A stretch of 64,000 bases of DNA from Brachyhypopomus gauderio (lineage: Eukaryota; Chordata; Actinopteri; Gymnotiformes; Hypopomidae), in assembly GCF_052324685.1 (NCBI RefSeq), contig NC_135213.1:37816138-37880137 (forward strand), in the 5' to 3' direction. Numbering within the stretch: the first letter of the stretch is position 1; every line of letters begins with the position of its first letter. A model generated the notes under the pieces. It ran no database searches. It worked only from the letters and a program-made list of their open reading frames with translations, and was not told the origin of the DNA. Shown here piece by piece: positions 24,937 through 40,591 of this stretch. A program made the position numbers and the translations under genes.

Positions 24937-27900
24937 ATGGTGAGTTTAAACTGGAAAATATATTTTCTCTTGTTATTTTAGAAACAGGTAAAATGTAGAT
25001 AAAAGTTGATGTTTTATTATACCATTATCAGCATTACCACTGTGATTTTATTTATTTTTGAGACTGTTTAGAAATATATTCAAAAGTCTAAAATTTTACG
25101 AGGAAAGTTTTCACAAAAAATAAACATGAACAGAGTTAATGTTATATTAGTATTTGTTTTCTTTTTTTCGTGTAGGAAATATCAAGTGGACTGAGTCTAA
25201 TGGAGCAGGATTTGAGAAATGAGCCCCATTCAAATCTATGTCCAGAATCACCTTCCCTCTCTGGCAAGGCGTATATCTGCGCACGCTGCACCCTTGAAAT
25301 TACAGATAAATATTTATTAAAGGTGCTCTTGATAAAAGTGCAAAGATTTAAATGCAACCAATGAATTGTATTAAAATGTGACAATAAGATTTAATATTGT
25401 AATGATTAAATTGACTGTCATATTATTTTATGTTGTTTATATAGTATTTTTACAGTTCTGTTACACTGAATGTGGTATTTGTCCACATGTATTATTGTCA
25501 TACTGGTTTTTGAAACAGTATTTTTCCCCTCAGGTGAATGACTTAACTTGGCATGTGAAGTGTCTGCAGTGCTCAGTGTGTAGTGTAGCTTTGCATCACC
25601 ACTACAGTTGCTATATCAGGAACCAGGAGGTCTTCTGTGAACCGGATTATAAAAGGTTGGTTTGATTTAAGATATGATTTTGGTATAATAGGTGTTAGGT
25701 TTTAGCAAATAATGTTAACAGCATAAATCTAAATACTTATTAAATAATTGTAAGCTAAAGGTTATTCAGTGGAGCTACTCTTTAATTTTAGAGATCACTG
25801 AACTGCATTTAGTCATAAACTTACTTTGGATAATTAATGACATCAACAGCGATATATATATTATTTCTCATTAATAAATCAGAAAAAAATATTCCAAAAG
25901 ATGAATAGCATAGCGTGCAGGGCAGCTTTCAAAACAGTGTAAATGCAAGCGCTTTAGGTGATATCAAAACCACATGGTATTTCAGCAAATGTTCTTTACA
26001 AAAGCGTTATATTTGAGTATTGTCTTATTCCTGCAATAGCACATGAATCACACTACATATAGGTCTAATGACAGTGACACATGAATGCCTCTTTTTAAAA
26101 ATGTATGTACTTAAAAAAAATTAGAATTTGTTCAGAATTTTTTTCATAGAAAAAATGAAAATATTCAAATAAGAAATAATAGTTATAAGAAAATAATATG
26201 AATAAGTAAGTAATAATAAAAAAAAAACTTTGTAACAATAGCATTATGTCAGATAATATAATGACAACCTCACCAAGGTTTAATGTGTTTTTCAGCACCT
26301 TTGGCATAAAGTGTGCCTGGTGTGGTCATCACATCAGCACCTGTGACTGGGTACGGCGGGCTAAGGGCTACACCTACCACCTCGCCTGCTTCGTCTGCTT
26401 CTCCTGTAAGAGACAGCTCTCCACGGGAGAAGAGTTCGGCTTGGTGGACAGCCGGGTTCTGTGCCGCATGCACTACGGCGTCGTGCTGGAGACCGTATCT
26501 GCTCATCACGGTGAGTCCCAGCGGTAACACCGAGTCTGAAACTCGCCAATAATACATAAATAAACGCATTAAACTTTGATTATTCAGATTTCCCACATTG
26601 TTTTTCAGTACAGCAGGTTTGATGTACGTCAAGGGAAGATATGTTGTTAGTGTTTGTTTTGCTCTGCAGATAGAACCAATCTGGAGAGGGCTTTGCTCTC
26701 AGACTGCCTGTCAAAGCCTTTCAAAAGAGCACGAACAGCATTCACCCCAGACCAGCTGCAGGTACCCTACTAATATTACTGGTACCCTACCCTACTAATA
26801 CTATTGGTACCCTACCCTACTAATATTACTGGTACCATACCCTACTAATATTATTGGTACCCTACCCTACTAATATTACTGGTACCCTACCCTACTAATA
26901 TTATTGGTACCCTACCCTACTAATATTATTGGTACCATACCCTACTAATATTATTGGTACCATACCCTACTAATATTACTGGTACCCTACCCTACTAATA
27001 TTAATTGGCACCCTACCCTACTAATATTATTGGTACCCTACCCTACTAATATTACTGGTACCATACCCTACTAATATTATTGGCACCCTACCCTACTAAT
27101 ATTACTGGTACCCTACCCTACTAATATTATTGGTACCCTACTAATATTACAGATATGATACTAAGATATCTGCTACTAATATTTCAGCTAACCATACAAT
27201 ATTACAGGTATGATATTCATTTTTCAGGTTCCCTACTAATATTACAAGCATGACACTGATATTTTGTGTCCCTTACCCTACTAATATTTCAGATGCCCTA
27301 CTAACATCACAGCTGTCCCACTACTATCTAAAGGTATTCAGATTGATTTCAGACAGATTCTGAGATTGTTGCCTTTCCTGCAAAATGCTTCCCAGTTAAT
27401 GCAGATGCAGTTCAGCCAGGATAACAACCCTGATGCACAGGCCCTGCAGAGACTGGCCGAGAGGACAGGGCTGAGCAGAAGGGTGATACAGGTGAAGAAT
27501 CACCAGACTGCATTAACACGTCTGCATGCATTGTGCATGATCTACTGTAGGTCAAATCCTTCATTTTTAATAAAGTTGGCTCCAATAGTAATTAATCAGT
27601 TCCATATTTCATAGGTTTGGTTTCAGAACTGTCGAGCAAGACACAAGAAGAACCCTGTCTCTCCTGCACTGCTGGATGAGACTTATCTCTCGACATTCAG
27701 CAGATTCGAGGGAACACACATCCATCAGTACTACAGTGGTGAGTACCACAGTATGTCCATTAGTACTGTAGTGGTGAGTACCACAGTATGTCCATTAGTA
27801 CTGTAGTGGTGAGTACCACAGTATGTCCATTAGTACTGCAGTGGTGAGTACCACAGTATGTCCATTAGTACTGTAGTGGTGAGTACCACAGTATGTCCAT

Positions 27901-29105
27901 TAGTACTGCAGTGGTGAGTACCACAGTATGTCCATTAGTACTGTAGTGGTGAGTACCACAGTATGTCCATTAGTTCTGTAGTGGTGAGTACCACAGTATG
28001 TCCATTAGTACTACAGTGGTGAGTACCACAGTATGTCCATTAGTACTGTAGTGGTGAGTACCACAGTATGTCCATTAGTACTGCAGTGGTGAGTACCACA
28101 GTATGTCCATTAGTACTACAGTGGTGAGTACCACAGTATGTCCATTAGTACTGCAGTGGTGAGTACCACAGTATGTCCATTAGTACTGCAGTGGTGAGTA
28201 CCACAGTATGTCCATTAGTACTGTAGTGGTGAGTACCACAGTATGTCCATTAGTACTACAGTGGTGAGTACCACAGTATGTCCATTAGTACTGCAGTGGT
28301 GTGTACCACAGTATGTCCATTAGTACTGTAGTGGTGAGTACCACAGTATGTCCATTAGTACTGCAGTGGTGAGTACCACAGTATGTCCATTAGTACTGTA
28401 GTGGTGAGTACCACAGTATGTCCATTAGTACTGTAGTGGTGAGTACCACAGTATGTCCATTAGTACTACAGTGGTGAGTACCACAGTATGTCCATTAGTA
28501 CTGCAGTGGTGAGTACCACAGTATGTCCATTAGTACTACAGTGGTGAGTACCACAGTATGTCCATTAGTACTGCAGTGGTGAGTACCACAGTATGTCCAT
28601 TAGTACTGTAGTGGTGAGTACCACAGTATGTCCATTAGTACTGCAGTGGTGAGTACCACAGTATGTCCATTAGTACTACAGTGGTGAGTACCACAGTATG
28701 TCCATTAGTACTGCAGTGGTGAGTACCACAGTATGTCCATTAGTACTGCAGTGGTGAGTACCACAGTATGTCCATTAGTACTACAGTGGTGAGTACCACA
28801 GTATGTCCATTAGTACTGCAGTGGTGAGTACCACAGTATGTCCATTAGTACTACAGTGGTGAGTACCACAGTATGTCCATCAGTACAGTGGTGAGTACCA
28901 CAGTAGTTGAGTAATAATGTTGAACCCCCACTGTTACATTGCAGCTACAATTTATGCTACTCATTTCAAGAAAACCACAGAAAGATTTTTGAATGCTGAA
29001 ACGCTACATTTGTTCTTTTCTCCTTTCACAGACCTGTCATTCTCTTGTACAGCATCCCAGAGTGTTTCCGTGACGACGGCACACACATTTGTTAATCCAC
29101 AGTAA
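24937..29105 (+). CDS. lhx6: LIM-homeodomain transcription factor, divergent Lhx6/Lhx8-group (Lhx6-like)
   Basis: Nuclear DNA-binding regulator; Lhx6 proteins direct interneuron and craniofacial development. Coding exons: 25176-25322, 25534-25655, 26296-26510, 26670-26761, 27396-27491, 27615-27738, 29032-29105, all phase-consistent. The start is least certain: ATG 24937-24939 directly before a GTGAGT donor gives 290 aa, and an in-frame ATG inside exon 25176-25322 is the alternative. Seen: LIM1 (CARC...[10 protein letters not shown]...CEPDY), LIM2 (CAWC...[10 protein letters not shown]...CRMHY) with all zinc ligands kept, and a homeodomain (KRARTAFT...[12 protein letters not shown]). 'STGEEFGLV' matches Lhx6 (Lhx8 has EEFALV), and linkage to ptgs1 also favours lhx6. 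It departs from the usual very high Lhx6 conservation, with a short LIM2-homeodomain linker and a short C-terminus, so it may be a relaxed whole-genome-duplication copy. Two introns begin with minisatellites. Confidence 0.85.
26762..27145 (+). repeat. 25-bp intronic minisatellite starting at a splice donor
   Basis: About 15 tandem units of a 25-bp sequence (GGTACC(C/A)TACCCTACTAAT plus ATTA(C/T)T). The first unit is the donor itself: exon 26670-26761 ends CTGCAG and the intron starts GTACCCTACTAAT. Each unit holds GGTACC and a CTACTAAT word, which resembles a branch-point sequence. Degenerate 'TACTAATATT' pieces continue to about 27310. Confidence 0.95.
27725..28915 (+). repeat. 35-bp minisatellite that copies an exon-intron border
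   Basis: The unit runs across the end of lhx6-like exon 27615-27738 (ATCAGTACTACAGTG, donor GTGAGTACC). Copies follow at a strict 35-bp spacing from donor 27739 to 28859, then one shortened copy puts the last donor-like site at 28891: 34 sites in all, 33 of them GTGAGT and one GTGTGT (near 28300). Substitutions are few (CTGTAG/CTGCAG/CTACAG). The last copy keeps the exonic CATCAG spelling. Confidence 0.97.
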
Positions 29106-31290
29106 CACAGGGTGTGTGCTGCTAAAGCTACAGTGCTATTTGACTACAACAGCCACAGTGCAATCTGACTACAACAGCCACAGTGCAATCTGACTACAGC
29201 TACAGTGCTAACTATAATTACATCTATTTAAATGCAATGTTGTAATTGTTAAAATTGTGTGTTTGTGTTGTGTTACATATATTGGATACACACACAGGAT
29301 TTGCATTCATGTTCATTAATTTACAGAATATTGAATATTATATTTAGATGTTTTTACTAAACCTCCTTAGCCTGTCACAGACGATTCCCAAGGCATTGCA
29401 ATATTTTCTGGTATGTAATGATCAGGCTGTAGGTTGAAGGTCCTCAGTTTAATCTTTGTGTGTTTAATAGACAGATCGCAATTAATAGATCGCCATTCAT
29501 GAAATGGGTTAGATAATGATGTTCATTTATATGGTTCACTCAGTGAGCAATTTAATGGTGACCATAACAGGCACCAAACCCACCAGGCCTTATTGATCAC
29601 TCTGTCCATTTCCTGAAAAATCCTCAAAGTGTTTCATTGATCAGTCCGCACTTAGACCTGCTGTGACATTGCGGCTTTGGAAAATGACAAAATGACCAGA
29701 CGCTCCCGCTCATCTGGGGGTAATTTGTCTTCTGAAATATTCAGAGAAAGTGGTTTCTTTCCATATCAGCACTCTATCATAAATCAAATGACTCAAAATA
29801 TCGCTGATGAAATAAAGCAGGCCAGTGACATTATGAGAAGTTAGTTCATTACACAAATCAATTTGAAATAAATATGATATGCATTATTATTACCTTAAAT
29901 CTCACTGACTAGCAGTGCCCAAATATGTATTGCATATTCACAAACGTGGCAAATGTGCATTTTTACAGTCACAAACTGTTTTACATCATCACAAAATATA
30001 CAAAATATGCTGTAATAATGAACCGTGAGACAGGCTTGTGTCTCGTCCAGACTGGGTATTCATACTAAACTTGTATTCATACTAAACGTGCATTGCCTCA
30101 AGTCTCTCTAGACTTTTGCAACACATTTCCACTGAAAGGTAAAGGGAAGTAAAACAGAATGACGTCCCTGAGGAATATTACTGCTCTGTGTCCTTCCACT
30201 TTCCGCCACACGATGGCGCTAACAGCCTGAACTGTAAAGCGCCGCTTTCATTGATTTACATCGAAGAGAAACAACGGTGCCACACTAAAGTTTCCCTCGG
30301 TACATTACAGCGATGAATTAACTCATCTTACTTCTTAGTAAGCATCGTAAAAGATATTTCCAGTCTCGTGTAAAATCGGATTTGGCGTTATGCAATCAGC
30401 ATTTAAAGAATGGAGGTCAAAACCCAATCCGGTCTCCCGTCATTTATTGACACCGTTTCTCTTTATTGTGTGTGTGAATATACTCTCACCTGCGGTGGAA
30501 TAACAGAGACGTGTAACACATCCTGTGACAATAGAGGACGGGATGGAGAATCGGCCCATGATGTGAGTGAGTCAGATAAACGGCTCCCGTGCCAGACTGG
30601 GCCAGTTTCTCAGGGGTTTAGCCTTTCTGCTCTTTCTTCCTGTCCATTGTTCCAGCTTCCTTCTACCCAGCTCTGGCGGTGAAGTCCTGCTCCAGTGTTG
30701 GGGCTTCTCTGGTTTCAGGTTCATGTACCTTCCCTGAGCGGTGTCGCAGTACATGGAGGTGGACACGTTTACCTGGTAGACCCAAGACGAAACTCCCAGA
30801 GTGTTAAACTGGTTATGCAAGACCGACAAAATGGGACCTGCATGTAATACTGCATACAAAACTGAGTAGACGTGTACCGTTTATAGTCAGTAGTGTGATT
30901 AGTTGCTGAGGAGCGAGTTTTCAGGTGCCAGAAATGTTTGCATGGATAATACACTTTGAAATGTTGAACTGTTTGACATGTAATGATCCTACAATCCTAT
31001 AATAGAATATTAGGACTTTTCATTGACTTTTTTGACTAACTTTAATTTAATCTAGCTGATTTTCTGTTTGTTTGATTTTTTACTTGTTTCAGTGGTTTTG
31101 CGTGACTTACATCACTGAAAAGCTGTAGTGGTTGTTTGTACAAATGTTTTGAGGTCTATATTGCAGATATAAAGAAACTTGTTCTAACTGCAGCGTGTAA
31201 GCTTGTAATAACGTGGTTGGCTGGTCACTGATAGCCAATCAAATCCCAGCATGAGTCCCCGCACAAACACCCTGCCACACCTGAGGGCTC
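29106..31290. other. Intergenic region: 3' flank of lhx6-like and upstream flank of the keratin
   Basis: Imperfect short repeats of GTGCAATCTGACTACAAC follow the lhx6-like stop (29140-29220). The remainder is unique-looking, with no splice-framed coding similarity. The stretch 29560-29850 is less A+T-rich and lacks simple repeats, so it could be a conserved regulatory element, but sequence alone cannot show that. Confidence 0.5.
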
Positions 31291-31293
31291 AGG

Positions 31294-31303
31294 TATATAT
31301 AAG
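31294..31303 (+). promoter_or_regulatory. TATA box of the keratin gene
   Basis: TATATATAAG lies about 25-30 bp upstream of the expected start of a short non-coding first exon that ends at a GTAAGT donor at 31367. The second exon begins after TTTCTTTCTAG near 31600 and carries the ATG at 31650. A strong TATA promoter fits a highly expressed epithelial structural gene. Confidence 0.75.
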
Positions 31304-31649
31304 ACACCAGCACTAAGAAGCTCTAAACCAAACACACACTGTTTCCATTGTTTGGAAATCATCAATGTAAGTATAAAAACTGTTTTTATACCAGTTTGTT
31401 TATTTTAGTTTTTGTTTGTTTACTTTTTTCATCCAGTTTCCTCCCATTTAAACACTAGATGCGCTGATAAATAGGTTAGACTTCTTTGGAGAAATAACTA
31501 CCGCAATACTGACAAAATGAACTGTGTTCGCTAACTTCTAAAATAATCTTGTGTATGTGGTTTGTCCCCTAATCGTGTTGTATATATTTTTCTTTCTAGA
31601 GTCACCCGACATACTGTAGTACAGTCATCCTGTTTCCATCGTCTCCACC

Positions 31650-35426
<3,777 letters not shown>

Positions 35427-35514
35427 GACGGACACCTTCTTGGTTCCTGCTCCGTCTGCGATAGTAAACCTTCTCCTGGTTCAGCTCCACGACCACCCGC
35501 CACTTCCAGACGGG

Positions 35515-35520
35515 AATAAA
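35515..35520 (+). terminator. Poly(A) signal of the keratin gene
   Basis: AATAAA 89 bp after the stop codon; another lies at about 35724. Confidence 0.7.
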
Positions 35521-36917
35521 ATGCACAAACACCGGACTTATTAAACACTCTGCCCACGCTGGTTCTGAAACTGATTTCAGAAACTTTAGGCTCAGTAAAG
35601 GTGTAAACGGGAGAGTTTGCACATGATCGAGCTTAAGTTAAAAGCGTACTAGTGGACACAGAGGTCACTCAGAAGAGGTCACTCAGAAGAGGTCACTCAT
35701 TTGCTGCTGTCTGAACGCAAAGAAAATAAACAAGAATGTTTGAGATGGGTGTGTCTTTTGTCTCATTTTCAATGTGAATTACTGTCCTTTTTTTTTTTTT
35801 TGGTCATTGATACACAGAAAATATTTCCCTCAAGACCTATGGTATCTGTATCAGTGACGGTAATGTCAGTGTTTACAGTTTTCTTTTTGCATTGTTTTGT
35901 TTTTTATTTTTCTTTACAGGTTCAAACCGTCACGGAGTGTAACCCTAGTGCGGGTCATTTAAGTGTTGCAGAAAAGCAAGAACAGTTCTCAGGATTAAAC
36001 AATCTCCCCCATCATGTGATGTTAGATTTCACTGTTGTCCAAAACAGGGACAGAAACCAGTAGAGTGACACGCCCCAATGCAGTGGAGGCAGAAACCCAG
36101 CACGGATGTTGCAGGCCCAGCCGCTCTGTGAGAACAGAAGCAGAATATCACCCCTGTCACTAAAGCTGGTCTCAGATGGCAGGCTCCTTTGTGATGACTT
36201 GTGAACAAAACTCTTTCTCCTCCCCCTCCCTATGCCAAAAAGTGTCAAACAAGCTTATTTTATTAAGTGGCCACAATAGTGGTTTTACTGAACAGTGGAC
36301 TCATGACACCAGCTCCAGTCCTTCGTTGGTAATGCAGGGTGGCATAAAGGTCAAAAGTTGGTGACCCGACATTCCAGTGTGTTTCTGGGTCACCTTATTA
36401 TGTGATATGAGCATGTATCACATTGCAGTAGTGTTTGCAGTGTTGGAGATCAGCCCTTTGTATCCTGTGTGAAGTACTTCATGCTCTCCATGGCCTAATG
36501 TCACTCCCTCGGAGGCTGAATATCAAACCAGCTCAGCGCTTCACAACAGCGTGTACCGAGAGGCCAGTCTCATGATTACCATTATTGTTGGAATACGACA
36601 TTTCCCCAAGATTTCCACTCACATTTGGTCTTTTTTTGTTTGCTGTTTTAGGTCTACATACAAAGATTAACAACATTCTCCTTAAAGCAAAGCAAATGTG
36701 TAATCATGAGGGGGAAATACATATTTTACTTTTTTAAGATATAAAGGACACATTTTTATATTTTAGTTTAAAAAACACTCCAAGGAAATATGAAAACTAC
36801 TCATGTGTATAAAAACTGCTAATTATTACACAAACTAATCTTAATATTAATAGTTATTTATTTATTAATACTGTTGTCCAGCTCCAAGCACTGAAAAATG
36901 TTAAACCAGAGCGATTA

Positions 36918-36964
<47 letters not shown>

Positions 36965-39126
36965 TTACTGTCCTCTGAGGCAACCACACACCACAGCTGT
37001 TTAATTAACACAGCAGGAATATATTGTTGATATGCACACAGTTGAACAGTCCTCCCCTGAATGATCTGATCCCACTGGTGTTTCTGCTTGAGGTAATGAA
37101 TGAGTAATGTAAACATTTCTGTTCATATTAGTCTTCATGAAATAAACAGTACAGTGCAGTTTTGGGTTCCAGAGCTAGAGGGACATACGATGCTCAGAGT
37201 CGCTCCTAGCTGCTCAATAACCACTGAAGGATGGAGGTGCACGTGGACTACCACATTCTTTACTTTTACCTCTCAAAATCTCACAGCCTTAAAGGACATT
37301 GTCCACACTCGTAGTCCAAGCAGGGTCCTCAAAACTCCCCCGGCAGAGGGACTGGTTCACCAGACGGCCTTTTGACAGGCACTATCACGGCATTCAATCC
37401 AGTTTCTACCTGAAGGCCATCAGGATCTTCATGACAGTTTCTACCTGAAGGCCATCAGGATCTTCATGACAGTTTCTACCTGAAGGCCATCAGGATCTTC
37501 ATGACAGTTTCTACCTGAAGGCCATCAGGATCTTCATGACCAGTCCCCACCCATCCTCTCACACTCTCACTCCTGTCTCACTCATCCACTCATGTCTCAG
37601 TCTTTCACTCCTGTCTCACTCTTCCACTCCAGTCTCACTCTCTCCCTCCTGTCTCACCCTTCTCCTACTGTCTCACTCTCATTGTTAACCTCACTGACAC
37701 TCGTCCCTTTAGTTCCTCTCATTATTATAATATTATAAAGGCAGTACAACCATGGTACTGTTGCTAAGGGCTTCTATTTGAGTCTTATCCTCAATATATT
37801 AGCCTGTGCAGTATATTATCCTCTTTGTTATGTGCTCTATATACTTTATGTTAATAGTCCACTGGCATTCTTCATAAAACCACCTACTACCACTCCATCT
37901 CCCCATCTCTTATCACTACCCTGTGCTTACTGTCCCTAAACACAGCATACAGCTGCCATTTGTACAGATTCTGTCCTATTTATTGATTTTACACAGACAG
38001 CAGTGTCTAAGCTATTATCTGTATTTGTAATTACAGGGTGCACAACTGTAGGTCTCCTGAACCTCACACAAAGCTCAGCTCTAAGGAACTCGCACACATA
38101 CACATAACCGACCAGTAACACAGGCCTTAGCAATGTGATGACGCAGGCTTTTTCATTTAAAAAAATCAATGGATTTAACGATTGAAGTTTGAATTTACAG
38201 TTTTTCTCAGTTGCTTTTCTCAGATCAGTTAAAATTCTCAAAACTACTTATACAATATCCGCATCATCTAGACAGACTGCTAATGTTTTGGCACATTCAT
38301 GTAAATGTATGTATAATTGTCTGCTGTTTTTTACATAATTGCTTATGCTATGTTAATCAAAATATATTTTTACTAGAAAATTAAAAATTAAATAAACATT
38401 TAGACATTGGTTCATTGCATGTGTCATTACATTCAAAGATGTGTAACAAGTTGTGATAATCTGTCATGGGTATTTTAAACATTTCTATTTGAAGTTGTTA
38501 GTAAATTGTTCTCAGGTGAATCTTTAACTTATGAAGAGGAATGTGTGTCTGCAGTCTTTCACCCGCCGGGTCTGTCTTTCTGTTGTAATGACATCAACAA
38601 ATTACAGTACAATATATGAATGAAGTTCAATTCATATAGCGCCTTTCAAGAAACCCAAGATCGCTTTACAATAACACACACAAATGTATATGCAGTCACA
38701 CGCCAGTGAGAACCAGCCACACACAGCAGGACGTTCAACCAGAAACCTCAGGCCCCTGGAGACGATGAGGGGGTAAGAGAAGACAACACCCAGGACGGAA
38801 CAGCATCCGCCCCAGAGGAAACCAGCACGGTGAGACCATGGAAACTCCACAATGATCTGGTCTTGAACTCAAGACCATAGTGCTGCAACTTTGTGTATTT
38901 TTAGTATGACACTTTTTTTGTTTGTTTGTTAATCTAGAGCTCCCCGGATTCTTTTGTTTTTATAAGATATGTTTCTAAATGTGCTAGAAAATGTCATTCA
39001 TCATTATTAATATTATTATACATTTTAAACAAAACAAACTTGGACATATTTAAAGGGGTAAAACGGTCCGTGTCTACAAATAAAACAAATGTGTTTTATG
39101 GCAGGGCCACACGTGAGTGTGTTATG
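35521..39126. other. Intergenic region between the keratin and zbtb26
   Basis: Holds a triplicated GAGGTCACTCAGAA word (35665-35700), a GT microsatellite (36922-36962), four copies of a 35-bp repeat (37401-37540), CTCACTC-rich low-complexity DNA (37550-37680), and a fragment near 38630-38880 ('ATAGCGCC', 'CGCTTTACAA') of a kind common in fish genomes. No coding gene is supported. Confidence 0.6.
37401..37540. repeat. 35-bp tandem repeat, four copies
   Basis: Four identical copies of a 35-bp unit beginning AGTTTCTACCTGAAGGCC and ending CTTCATGAC. Not within a recognised gene. The perfect identity suggests recent expansion. Confidence 0.95.
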
Positions 39127-39503
39127 GTCAATTCAGTTCCCCAGTTCTCCCAAAACCGCGCATGCGCGACATCACGCATTAGTTATCGCCTTTACTCGAC
39201 GTGTACACGTTATTATTTGGGTTTGGGTTTTGTTTCTCTAGCTAAATTTAACTTTGCGTGCTTGTGACTGTGCTGTAAAGCTCAGGTGTTTTAGCAGAGG
39301 ATTAAATGTACAAAAATTTGTTGCATATTTAGATGTTTACGCTACTTTTTCAGCCTCTGTCTCTTTTAGTTAACTTGCTTGCTAGCCAGATTTAGTGCGT
39401 CGGATCTAATATTTTTATTTATTTAAATATTTTTTTAACTATTAAGTTGCTTCTAAACTTCGCGCATGCGCGGTTTTGGGGGAACAGGGGGGACTGAATT
39501 GAC
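39127..39503. mobile_element. MITE with about 42-bp inverted repeats upstream of zbtb26
   Basis: The left end 39127-39168 (GTCAATTCAGTTCCCC ... CGCGCATGCGCG) is an inverted copy of the right end 39461-39503 (CGCGCATGCGCG ... GGACTGAATTGAC). About 290 bp lie between, A+T-rich and non-coding. Target-site duplication not certain. The right end directly abuts the presumed zbtb26 promoter and exon 1. Confidence 0.8.
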
Positions 39504-39586
39504 GGTAACACCGGCGTCTTCCGCCTTCACTTCCGGGAGGATGAGGAGAGACGGTGGCCGCTGCTCCTCACAGCCCAAACGCGACG
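39504..39586 (+). promoter_or_regulatory. Presumed promoter and non-coding exon 1 of zbtb26
   Basis: A GC-rich stretch with many CpG (CCGCTCCCCGCGGCGCGG lies just after it) and no TATA box. GACG followed by GTCAGT at 39587 is a plausible donor that would join the acceptor at 40584 (TTTCTCAG), seven bases before the zbtb26 ATG. An ATG at 39541 inside this exon would open a short upstream frame. Confidence 0.5.
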
Positions 39587-39821
39587 GTCAGTCCGCCTAA
39601 ACTTCCCGCTCCCCGCGGCGCGGTGACATGTTTGTTTGCTTGTTTACTTTTCGTGTCCTCTTTTATGGGTTAACCGTAACGCAGCCGTTATTCACACAGA
39701 TAGCTCGTATGCTGGTCAGCGCGCCAACGTTTCACCCGCCGGACGTAGTTAAGACATTTATTAGATAACTTCACTTTATACACATACATATACAAATATA
39801 CATTTATTAGATAACATCACT

Positions 39822-39892
39822 TTATATACATATATATATACAGTATGTGTTGAATATATACATATATATACATATATGTATATGCATGCATA

Positions 39893-39943
<51 letters not shown>
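39822..39943. repeat. (TA)n-rich microsatellite in zbtb26 intron 1
   Basis: Alternating TATATACA and pure TA repeat, bracketed by two copies of ACAGTATGTGTTGAAT (about 39840 and 39942). It can fold on itself. A purine GAGAGA tract follows at 40135-40175. Confidence 0.9.
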
Positions 39944-39945
<2 letters not shown>

Positions 39946-40134
39946 TATGTGTTGAATGGCAGATGTTTTAAATGTTTTAATTGTATTATTTGTATATTTC
40001 TGCTCTGTTGTGAAGTAGGCCGTGCTGTAAACATCCGGTGTGATGAGGCTGGTCTTGTTTTGGGTCTTTGTCTCACGTTGGTGGTCACGGCATGTTTTGA
40101 CCTGCAAGTGGGTGATAAACTAATGACACAGAAA

Positions 40135-40167
<33 letters not shown>

Positions 40168-40591
40168 AAGAGGGAGGAGGAAACCTCCAGAGGTTCATGA
40201 TTATATCTTCTTAAGACACTCTGCATCAGATCTGTGCTGTGAAGACCAGTTCTAGTCTAAAGTGAAGCCCACTTGCAGGGCCACACACATTTACAGAGGA
40301 AGTGGCCTGTAGGATGAACTACGTGTTTTTGTTTACCTTGTTTATGTTTACCGTGTTTTTGTTTACCTAAATCCTGGGGTGTAACACTTTGAGAACCCAT
40401 TATTTTGAAAAGCTCTGATGAGAACCACAATGTTTTTCCTTGGAAGTATATGACGGTAGTGATATTACTGTGGATATTTATAATGTTGTGTTGTTCTTAG
40501 AAAATCAGTTCAACAAGTGACGTAATATTTTTTTTTTTACAGAAAATCTTAATTTCACTTGATAATTAGCATGCTCTTTCTCAGGTGAACC

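Noticed and set aside
27725-28915. CRISPR-like regular array
   Set aside because: The units are contiguous 35-bp copies without unique spacers, in a vertebrate intron, and derive from the adjacent exon border.
24937-29105. Assignment as lhx8
   Set aside because: The EEFGLV and [16 protein letters not shown] segments and linkage to ptgs1 favour lhx6, though lhx8 cannot be fully excluded without a tree.
30410-30682. 90-aa open frame upstream of the keratin
   Set aside because: No similarity, no splice context and no repeat-free homologous motif; treated as chance.
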